From Tachypleus tridentatus (lineage: Eukaryota; Arthropoda; Merostomata; Xiphosura; Limulidae): 64,000 bases of DNA. The translations under genes were made by a program, and so were the position numbers. This document shows, piece by piece, positions 56,254 to 64,000 of this stretch; within the stretch, counting starts at the first letter, position 1, and each line of letters opens with the position of its first letter. The stretch lies in the NCBI RefSeq assembly GCF_004210375.1, contig NC_134834.1, forward strand, positions 161,405,290 to 161,469,289, read 5' to 3'. The notes below the pieces were generated by a model. It saw only the letters and a program-made list of their open reading frames with translations. It did no database searches and was not told the DNA's origin.

Positions 56254-59200
56254 CTATTGAAACATAAAAATAAGATGTAACCTTACAGAGGTTTTCTTAT
56301 TATCTATTCTCAATACAAATGGTATTGTGAGAAAAATATAAATAAATATATGATTTAAAACATATTTCACACAATTCAAAAAGTTTGAAAATTTTAAGAT
56401 AATAATAAAAAAATATGTTTTTCAGTAATATAAATAACTTTTTTTCATACTTTAGCACTCTTACAACAAGCTCAGTCAAATCAACTTTGTTTGTGACCCT
56501 AAACTGACCTTTACTTTTCATACTGTGACTTAATGTTTTTGTGTATCTTTGAAATTTCACAAGCTTTCAGTAAACATTACCAGATTTTTGCATACAAACA
56601 CCAGAAAGAAATCAAAATATTGACTGCTCTAAGAGTAAAGTGGTTCTTACATTATGGAAAGAACATATGGTAATTTTGATTTGTTTCCTTTTTTTTTATC
56701 ATGGTGGTTATGAGGATAAAAAATAATTTCCTTCATCTGAAAATTATCAAATTTCATTTGTGTAATCTCCAAAACTTCTTGAATAAATATCAAAAGTTTT
56801 TCTCAATAAAACTTCATATTCTATCTTCTATTTTCTCTATCCTAATTCTCCATGCATTTTTTTCAGTTTGACACTCCTCATAACCACCATGATAAAATAA
56901 ATGAAACAAATCAAAATTACCATTATGTTCTTTCCATAATGACTGCAAATTGTAACAGGAAACTATGATTTTATCATAAGTAGCTTAAATATTGTAATAA
57001 TATAATTTCTACTAAAATATTTTTGTTTTATTGCTCTTTGAACTGTGTCTAACTAATAATCCCACCACAAAAGTTGAAAATCCCATGACAAAGTGTATCA
57101 TATATTACATGATCAAATAATGTAACTCATGAACTACTCACAAGCATACCTTGTGAAGCATTTGTAGTACTATTGGTATCTTACCTAATTTAACGTTCTT
57201 CAATTTAACAACTATCTACTTTTTTACATTTTATTTACTTTCATTTTAATAAATAAAAAATAGATATGAAAAACAAGAAATTACAGTACTTCACTAGATC
57301 TTCAATTTTTTTGTTTTCAACAAAATTTAAGTCTAGTGTTTTGTATTAGAGGTACAAACAGATTAAAAATTTTTGATATGTTTAATTAATGCACTTACAT
57401 ACACAACATAATAAAACATGGAAAACAAACAATGTCCTACAACTATCACAATTTCTCTGGCTTTCCACCTACGAGATAAAACTTCAGCTAAACGCATCAA
57501 AATATTTCACACAGAAATAATGTTTGAACTGGAGAGAAAATAAACAATTCTTTGTAGAAAAAACTGATGTAATATATAATTTGTTAGATTAAATCTTTGA
57601 CTTTTTATTGCATATAAATAAATATAGTTTATGACATCAGAAAGAACTACTGGTAAGTGGGTCTGATTTTCTCATTTATTACTCTGTAAACTAATTGTAT
57701 AGAAGGCTTTGCTTGAGCAATAACTATGTTACAACAAATAATTTCTACCACATCTACTTTTAGGAGAAAAAATAAATAAGAGAAGAGACAAAAACTAGAG
57801 GGTAAATTACACAATTTCACACTATGGGAGTTTGAGGATTTTTTAAAGTATTTCCTTATAAAATTAAGAATTTAAAACTTATGTAATATTAATATTTTAA
57901 TTATTAAACATGTTTTGATGTCACGTTTATTCATGGACAATGATATTAAAGTGAGATAGTTACACTTTAAATATAACTGAAAATGTAACATAAGCCTTAT
58001 GACCTATCCTCAGCATAAGGATTAACCAATTTACCACCTGCTGCATTTCATTTATTTTTAACTCATTTTGAAACAGCCCATAAAAGGTCTCAAAAGGAGA
58101 AAAGTTGGTTGGTTGATTTAGTGTTTTTTGGCACAAAGCAGCTACGCTATCTGCATCAAACATCCAGTAAAAAGGTAAAAATAAATTAAATGTAGTAAAA
58201 TACATAAAAGGAAATGAAGATTAAACAAAATATCATTGAAAAACAGAAAAAGCATAAAACCAATGTTGACACCTAGTCTACAATGTTAAGATAGAAGGCA
58301 GAGTATAAGAAGTTGTAAAGGACTTTCTCTAGCATAATGGTAATAATCATTGCCTGTCAGGAAGACTAACAGGTAAGTACAAGAACCACCACCAGTCACC
58401 TGAAGTTGGTCTTTTCAGTCCTGGTTCCTGGTTATTTGTCATTATGGCCAGTACCAAAGGGTAAAGTAATAAAAGTGTTAAAAGACATGCAGCAAAATTG
58501 TAAAAACAAGTCACCAGGATGACTAATGGGTAGTTCAAACAGCAGCGTTAGTCACCTGAAGTTGGCCTTTCCAGTCCTGGTGTCGAGTTATTTAATGTTA
58601 TGGCCATTTTCCAATTTAAAATTGAACTAGAGAGATTGAGACTCTTAAAAGGAAGCCACAATTAAAAAAGGTGTAATGAATAAATATCCAACACTTAAAT
58701 GAGATTATAAAAGATTAATGGCCATTAAAAAACTAAAAACTTTATCAAGGTGGACAGTGTTACCATCACCAATAACACTGTCCAATGTTACAGATTATCC
58801 CTGGGAAAAAACATGTTTAAAATAGTGCCGTCATTGAGAATCGTAACGATGGCAAGAAAGTAAAATGTTTCTTACAGTGATTTGAGTGTTACACAAACAT
58901 AACACCACTCTATCAAGAGAAGCAGGAGAGAGATAGCGCAGAATGTCATAGTGTACATTATCAGGTTCAACAGGTGTACTGCCAGACTGATAAAGGGGTA
59001 TTTTCAGTTCCACCAGTGTAAAGGGACGATTATAGTCGAAGAGACAGTCAGTTCGGAAGGAAAGAGTCTTGATGGCCATGAAGTTGGAGGAACAAGCAGA
59101 AGTGCTAGATACTCGGCAAAAGCTTTCACCTAGAGTATTGGCGATGCTCAGGACATCAGCTACCTCTTGGCCATCAGAGAGTAAGATTGAGAAGAGGACA

Positions 59201-62200
59201 GAATTGTAGTGCCCACTGACCTTTCAAATCCTATTCCATATGACCTTGGAACTGGTGGTAGAAGATATGCTATTTGTGAACTTAATCCAAGATTCCTTCT
59301 GTCTTTGACGTCTTATCCACCTAGCATGTGCACGGGCCTGTTGAAAAGCGATGCGGTTTAAAAATGTGGGATATCTAAGGAAAGTATCCCGGTCCGTTTT
59401 GAGCCTTTCGTGCCATGTGACAGACAGGATTCCACCACGGATGAGAATATCGTGGAAAATGTGTTAATGTTTTTGGAATACACTGAGCACCTGCTTGTAT
59501 AATACAGTCAGTTACCACTGCCACACAGTCGTCTATTATTGGCTGACTTATGATGGCAGGATCAAGTTCTGCGAGAGCAGTGAAAGTGGACCAGTCTGTC
59601 TGATCTAGCTTCCACCGGGGCACGCGGGTCAGGTGACATCGACCACGCCAGTTTCTCTCAAAAGTATAGGAAAATGATCACTGTCTAGTGGATTTGGGAG
59701 AATAGTAAAGGGGAGCAAATTCAGAGATCAGTCGCAGTAAAGAACTGACTAGGTGCATGAAAATAAGTGGAAGAACCAGTAGTGAAAAGAGAAAGATTGT
59801 GATCAGACAGCATACACTCTACAGAGCGACCCCTCCAATCAATAACAGCACTTCCCCAGAGAGGATGATGTCCATTAAAGTACCCCAGGATTAGAAAGGG
59901 AGACGGCAACTGTTCAACGAGAGCATCAAGGTCTGATGCTTTTCATTTGTTTTGAAAACAATTCTCTTGAGGCACAGAGAGATCTGTCTGCACTCCCACT
60001 GTAGTTGTGGAATGAAGTGCAGCAGCATATCTCGGAGATGAAGTGGCGGACAGCAATTTCCAAGCCTCAGGATAACTAATGTTACAAGTCGTTTTCAAAC
60101 GCTGCATCTCTTTTTCCTCCAACCATTTTGGGCAAGAACAAAAGTAGGAAGGGTGAGAACCATTGCAGTTGACACAATGTGGCATCGTGGTCCTTGCCAC
60201 CACAACATGCACATGTGAGGGAACCACGACATGACGTCTTTGAGTGGCCGAACCTCTGACATTGAAAACATCAGAAAGGGTTTGGAATGTACAGCCGTAC
60301 TTTGTAATTTAGATAACCTGCCTTGATGGTGACAGGTGCACATAGTGATGTAAGTGTCAAAACGAGGATATTTGTCAGCAGTGTAACTCCATCTTTGCAA
60401 GTGGATAAACCAACGAGAATCTCTGACTCAAGGACGTTCTTCAAATCCTTCTCAACAATAACTCCTCGTAATGAATTCAAGGTAGCATGAGGGGTAACCT
60501 CAATGGGTACATCCCCAATTGCCTTTGAATTCAAGAGGAGTTCACTGTGTTGGGATGTGGATGTTTCAACCAATATGTCTCCAGATCGAAGCTTCTTTAC
60601 TGACTTTGGAGAGCCAGCGAGTCCCTCTAATCCATCCTGAATAAAAAAGGGGGACATTTGCCCTAAAGTGTTTCTGAAAGAGAATGTAATATAAGAAAAT
60701 GAGGTACAGGTGTTACAGATGTTGAAGATTGCTGCTCAGAGTCTTCAAGACGTGGTCATTTACCTATTGACTGTTTTTTTACTATTTTACTTAAATTTTC
60801 AGTAAGAGGATCCATAGGAAAAACAAGAAAATTTCGGTTCCCACTGACCCCACCTACCATGGAGCCCCTCTGAGGGAACGCACTACAATGTCAAGCAAGG
60901 ACACTGCAGCAACGCCATGGTTTCGTGAGCACTATACCCAAACACCAGCATCAGACACAATGTCCAAAACACCCATTGAGAACTTCCAACACTGGTATTT
61001 GGTTGACTCTAACCCAAGTGGACCAGCCGATTGACCCAAGGGGGCCACCCAAAGGCTGCCCATCTACAGGAATTCAAGGCCAAAGTGATGTGTTAGGGTT
61101 GGACCCCTCAATCACCAGGATCCTCTCCTCTCCTTCATGGGTCACCACGTGGGTGGATGTTTAGATCCCAGAGAAGGTAACCAGAAAAAACAGAACCTTC
61201 ACTGGGAGGTCCCCTCACCATGTACAGAAATCCACACCGTGGGGGGAGAAAAGTTAAATGCACTAATCACATCATGTAATTACTTTATTATTCAAAGTCA
61301 GTTCTGGTTCTATATTTTAATACATAAAGCAATTGATTAAATAAAATAGGAATATTATGGTTCACACAGTAAAAGATGTTTTAGTGTGGTTTCTACATCA
61401 TTTTTTGTTATGAGTATAATGTTTGTTTGTTTTAGAGCAAAGCCACATTGAGCTATCTGCTGTGTCCACCATAGGGAATCCAACCCTGAATTTTAGTGTT
61501 ATCACTAAACCTATCACTATCTCACCAGGGGAACAAAAGCAAGAATGAGCGATATGCAATTTCCTTAATATACTTTTGTCAAATATTATTAAGTTAAAAC
61601 CCATTTTGGGGTAAAAATTCATTTCCACATCAAACAGAGTATATACAACTTCTAAGCCTAATAAACCTCATAAAATATTACTAGGATTATAAGTAAAATT
61701 ATTAATAAAAACAGGTTACCCAACTCTTCATATAATCATTGTAATTATTTCTGTGATACAGTATACCATTAGATAGACCAGTGTATCAAGTTAGTTACAT
61801 AATTTGTTGATCTATGCACAAAGCTATCTTTTACCTCAAGTAATTAATAAAAATAAATGTTATAATTATACCACTGGCTTTTAACATTTCATATGACTTA
61901 ATGCTTGAAATAAATACCTTTTTTTTTCCTTAGTACAAGTTGTTTGTTAAATATATAATAAAGTATTCAGAGTTAACAGCTACAGATCAGGAATATTTTT
62001 GTAATATAAATAAAACAAGTCTGAAGAAAGACACATTAAAAACACAATAATGAAAGATACAGCAAAACAACAGCTTTGCAAATAAGCAAAAACTTTGAAG
62101 ACTTGCATTTATCACTTTAACTACATGAAATCTTGTAACCAAACACAAAATGTTAGTTTAGTTAAATTTTAATTTCTTACAATTTTATGTTTCATACATT

Positions 62201-63739
62201 ATTTTCTTATGTAAAACAAACACCTAAACCATCTATTAACAATTCATCATGAAATAACAGATATATAATAAAAAAACAACATTTACTTGATGAACATGTT
62301 CCAGTTCCAACCCTTCATCTTCCAGATTTGCCTCAAAAAGTTGTCTAATGTTTTCATGAGGACCGCTGTCTTTCTCTGATGATGGCTTGTAAACTAACAC
62401 AAAGTCAGTTCGACGGTATCCATCGTCAAACAAAGAAGGTTCCTAGTTAATACAATTCCAAAATTTTGTAATTCTAACTAGGTTTTTATTTCATCTAAAC
62501 AAAAATCATTATTGGTTTGTCTAAATGTTTTGTTTAGATGAAATAAAACCTAGTTAGAATTACAAATTTTGGAATTGTATTATTGGTTTGTCTAAATGTT
62601 CTGTTTCTTGTTCATAACAAAAATAGTTCAATATATACATATACACTTGATCTTTTTTTCATCTATCAAAAGTGAATCTGTATTTATAAAAAAAATATTA
62701 ATAGGCTTCTAAAGAGTATATGAACACATTTACTGAAATATCCTAGTGGCAGCTTGTAATTTCTGTACATGTAAAGCTCACAAGTTGCATAAATGAATAA
62801 GTATTCTTACCACAGAACATGGGGAAACTTCCCCTAAAGTAACCTCACCCAAGAAAAAATTATTTCCAAATTTAAGGGTTTTATTTCTAAATGATAACTT
62901 TTGTAATAAAAAGTAAGGGGCCCTTAAAACAGGGCCATTTTAAACATACTTGTACAAAAGATCTTTAGATATAAAACTAGACAATGTTTATAGACATAGT
63001 GTGTCTTTAGCACATGAATGTTCTGCTCCACAGAATTCACCAAATACAATTCTTCCCCTCAAGAAAATAATTCTGAAAGAAAATTTTCTTTAAATATTAC
63101 AGAATAGTTAATGATTTTGAAAAAAAAGCATTTAATTTCAGTGATTGGTATAAAAAAATTATATCATGTACATTAAACCTGTCATATTAATTCCCTTGAT
63201 AAAAAACCAGACATATTATATACACAAAGGGGCACAGTAAATATTTATATTATTAATAACTATACAAAATATAATCATATCAAAATTACACTAGTGTTCT
63301 ATATATATATATATATATATATGTATATAAAATGCTGGAAAGAATCAAGCCAACTTAAGGTGTATATAAGACACATTTATTCCACCATTCAATACCTCAA
63401 TTATTGAACTACTTAATTCACATGACAGTTGTACATTAAAAACTGTTTGTAAGATTTGATTTTTTTACATACACCATTAGAACTTTAAAATACAAGAAAT
63501 TTGAATATCTGTTGATGTTTTTAAGTAAAAAAGTTAGCAACTATTTTGTAATGATAAAACAGGAGAAGTGCTAATAAACATGCATCATGTAATAAATAAT
63601 AAACAGAATCATAAACTCTTTTTAACTATTGAACAATGTAATAATACCTCTGTGGATTCCTCAATCTGAATATCAATTTCACTTGATATTGATCTGATAT
63701 CTTTAGCACTTTCATTAGTGCTCGACTCAGACTCTGAAT
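56158..63739 (-). CDS. Anoctamin (TMEM16) family gene, three N-terminal exons
   Basis: Exons in gene order are 63739-63648, 62442-62287 and 56253-56158, all joining in phase. They encode an acidic stretch (SESESSTNES...IQIEESTE), then LFDDGYRRTDFVLVYK, FEANLEDEGLELEHVHQ, and NFVKIHAPWEVLTRYAE. This is the conserved cytosolic N-terminal domain of anoctamins (pattern F-x-D-G-x-R-R-x-D-[FY]-[VI]-L-V-Y, N-L-x-x-x-G-L-x-L-E, [VT]-K-I-H-A-P-W-[ED]-V-L-x-R-Y-A-E). The family comprises Ca2+-activated chloride channels and lipid scramblases of plasma and internal membranes. Start codon and first exons lie right of the window; the ten-helix membrane part is missing to the left. Which anoctamin it is cannot be decided from this portion. 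Confidence 0.9.
56650..56941. repeat. MITE-like element with ~67-bp inverted repeats
   Basis: Arm 56650-56716 (CATTATGGAAAGAACATATG ...) is the reverse complement of 56875-56941 (... ATGTTCTTTCCATAATG) with only a few changes. The 158-bp centre is not coding. Length 292 bp and long terminal inverted repeats fit a non-autonomous DNA transposon. No clear target-site duplication is visible, so the family is open. Confidence 0.75.
56942..57398. other. Anoctamin intron DNA: nothing recognised
   Basis: AT-rich intron between the MITE-like repeat and the candidate exon at 57399-57497. No coding segment or repeat. Confidence 0.45.
57399..57497 (-). CDS. Candidate first coding exon of an unrecognised small membrane protein
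   Basis: Minus strand: ATG at 57497-57495, 33 codons, then a consensus donor GTAAGT. The peptide starts MRLAEVLSRRWKAREI and continues VIVVGHCLFSMFYYVVY, i.e. a basic segment followed by a hydrophobic helix. An in-frame TGA lies 12 bases before the ATG. It stands out because the surrounding DNA is otherwise stop-rich and low complexity. I do not recognise the family and found no partner exon, so it may be chance. If real it is a gene nested in the anoctamin intron on the same strand. Confidence 0.27.
57498..58107. other. Anoctamin intron DNA: nothing recognised
   Basis: AT-rich sequence between the candidate exon and the left end of the LINE-derived block. No coding or repeat structure. Confidence 0.45.
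58358..58606. repeat. Two ~90-bp direct repeats, 156 bp apart
   Basis: GTCACCTGAAGTTGG occurs at 58395 and 58551, each within a longer match (GACTAA-GGTA, CCAGTCCTGG, TTATGGCCA). They lie in the presumed 3' part of the LINE and may be an inherent feature of that element. Confidence 0.75.
58831..59079 (-). pseudogene. LINE reverse transcriptase, N-terminal fragment only
   Basis: Reads YNRPFTLVELKIPLYQSGST then PVEPDNVHYDILRYLSPASL, matching the RT region 0/1 of Jockey-type elements (F-T-x-x-E-L ... P-D-x-[IV]-H-Y-x-[MI]-L-x-x-L). Similarity stops near 58890; no palm or YADD motif follows. Confidence 0.75.
59375..59930 (-). pseudogene. LINE AP-like endonuclease domain, broken and catalytically altered
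   Basis: From 59909: PFLILGYFNGHHPLWGS, RGRSVECMLSDHNLSLF, and, in another frame near 59680-59660, SDHFPI, followed (59623-59375) by KLDQTDWSTFTALAELDP and SHPWWNPVCHMARKAQN. These are APE-type LINE endonuclease motifs (GDFN-HH, SDH, PWWN). The catalytic Asp of GDFN is Tyr (GYFN). Frame breaks separate the parts. Confidence 0.82.
59943..60657 (-). pseudogene. LINE ORF1 (gag-like nucleic-acid-binding protein), broken
   Basis: From ATG at 60657: MSPFFIQDGLEGLAGSPKSV through VPIEVTPHATLNSLRGV to KVRLYIPNPF, then a TGA. The next codons in that frame (60268-60175) give zinc knuckles CFQCQRFGHSKTSC and CACCGGKDHDATLC (CX2CX4HX4C). A frame change then leads to a third, HCVNCNGSHPSYFCSC, and the tail EEKEMQRLKTTCNISYPEAW up to 59943. 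The protein packages element RNA in Jockey-type LINEs. The stop and the frameshift between knuckles 2 and 3 make it non-functional. Confidence 0.85.
61246..61419. other. Intron DNA between LINE and SINE
   Basis: Short AT-rich stretch; nothing recognised. Confidence 0.4.
61420..61535 (-). mobile_element. tRNA-derived SINE fragment (family B)
   Basis: TGTTTGTTTGTTTTAGAGCA, AAGCCACATTGAGCTATCTG, CTGTGTCCACCATAGGGAAT then CCAACCCTGAATTTTAGTGT follow the same order as the 15.6-kb copy. The GTTT repeat at the left is the tail, and the tRNA-like B box is at the right (minus strand). Confidence 0.8.
61536..62286. other. Anoctamin intron DNA: nothing recognised
   Basis: AT-rich intron leading to the donor side of exon b. 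No coding segment. Confidence 0.45.
62287..62442 (-). CDS. Anoctamin exon b (DG-RR-D-VLVY motif)
   Basis: Minus-strand acceptor TTAACTAG before 62442; donor GTAAAT after 62287. 52 codons, phase 0: EPSLFDDGYRRTDFVLVYKP, then SSEKDSGPHENIRQLFEANL and EDEGLELEHVHQ. The open frame continues past the donor to 62236 only by read-through. The acceptor lies 8 bases from an inverted duplication (62451-62579). Confidence 0.9.
62451..62600. repeat. Snap-back inverted duplication plus direct repeat beside anoctamin exon b
   Basis: Arm 62451-62504 and its reverse complement 62528-62579 (54 and 52 bases, differing only in two T-run lengths) flank a 23-base spacer. ATTATTGGTTTGTCTAAATG plus TT occurs at 62508 and again at 62579. 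This pattern is expected if a polymerase switched strand, copied back the preceding segment and then resumed. Confidence 0.88.
62601..63647. other. Anoctamin intron DNA with (AT)n
   Basis: AT-rich intron. A dinucleotide (AT)n run lies at about 63300-63322. No coding segment. Confidence 0.5.
63648..63739 (-). CDS. Anoctamin exon a (acidic, Ser/Glu-rich)
   Basis: Minus-strand acceptor TTTCTGTCAG before 63739; donor GTATTA after 63648. Two bases of a split codon plus 30 codons (SESESSTNESAKDIRSISSE, then IDIQIEESTE). This is low-complexity and unconserved by itself; support comes from exact phase with the next exon and position just before the DG-RR-D motif. Confidence 0.75.
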
Positions 63740-64000
63740 CTGACAGAAATAATAATAATTAAAACAATGAAAGAATACACAGAAATGGTAATTTTTAATG
63801 TTGTTCACTGTTGAAATTAAAAAGTAAATTGTACGGAAAATCTGGTTTTCTTATGTCCAAATTTTTCTTACTTTTCAAATGTTAATCCTTAAAATAAATA
63901 AACAAACACTACCTACACTAACCAGTCTTTTATATCTGCCAGGTGACGTTTTCAATGAGATAATGACAAACTATAATTAGTGACCAATCAATCATAAAAT
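63740..64000. other. Anoctamin upstream intron, window end
   Basis: AT-rich; no further exon is recognised before the window ends. Confidence 0.4.

Larger units (their letters stand above)
58108..61245 (-). mobile_element. Jockey-type non-LTR retrotransposon, defective, internally deleted
   Basis: Read on the minus strand: 5' region about 61245-60660; ORF1 (gag-like) about 60657-59943 with three CCHC zinc knuckles; endonuclease about 59930-59375; start of reverse transcriptase about 59080-58831; then non-coding DNA to 58108 that looks like the element's 3' part. Most of the RT, including the catalytic YADD region, is absent. ORFs are broken by stops and frameshifts. It is less AT-rich than the host intron. 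Because usual LINE decay truncates the 5' end, retention of 5' and presumed 3' ends points to an internal deletion; assignment of 58108-58830 to the same element is inferred. Confidence 0.82.

Noticed and set aside
56300-56560. Minus-strand open frame MKFQRYTKTLSHSMKSKGQF... as an exon
   Set aside because: Second half is low-complexity Phe/Lys/Tyr sequence, there is no supporting splice phase to the anoctamin exons, and it lies between two exons that already join directly.
60925-61340. Plus-strand Pro/Thr-rich open frames
   Set aside because: They lie antisense to the 5' region of the LINE and are shadows of its GC-richer sequence.

Overview
The window is animal nuclear DNA: AT-rich, with small exons, GT/AG introns and many decayed transposons. 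tRNA-derived SINEs with a (GTTT)n/(AAAC)n tail, together with a Jockey-type LINE, resemble repeats I associate with horseshoe crabs (Xiphosura). That assignment comes from recognition and was not tested by a search.

Layout, left to right. (1) 229-13029, + strand: the 3' two thirds of a PAK-like Ser/Thr kinase gene. Seven exons cover the end of the regulatory linker and the whole kinase domain. All splice phases agree except in exon 6, where an extra C in a C6 run shifts the frame. Its first intron holds a decayed, probably DIRS-like retroelement, and its last intron holds an antisense Tc1-family transposase remnant. (2) 13.6-20.7 kb: three minisatellites with periods of 37, 46 and 31 bp, and old SINE pieces. 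The 37-bp array appears to have grown from a SINE tRNA head. (3) 21.4-23.9 kb: a cluster of SINEs. (4) 24184-51716: one enormous 33-bp satellite array (about 834 units here, about 21% GC), ending in a 500-N assembly gap (51717-52216). The long open frames here are a by-product of a stop-free unit of 33 bp, which is 11 codons. (5) Just right of the gap, a ~285-bp block occurs twice (52217 and 53091) with differences that are mostly homopolymer-length changes, so local misassembly is suspected. (6) 56158-63739, - strand: three exons of an anoctamin (TMEM16) gene, encoding the cytosolic N-terminal domain. The large intron between 56253 and 62287 carries a defective Jockey-type LINE, a MITE-like inverted repeat and one unrecognised candidate coding exon. 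A snap-back inverted duplication sits beside the 62442 exon.

The two genes are unrelated, and nothing here forms an operon or a defence system. I found no CRISPR array, no rRNA and no convincing free-standing tRNA gene. The most unusual content is the satellite (its size, homogeneity and sequence-quality zones), the divergent PAK paralogue, and minisatellite birth from a SINE.
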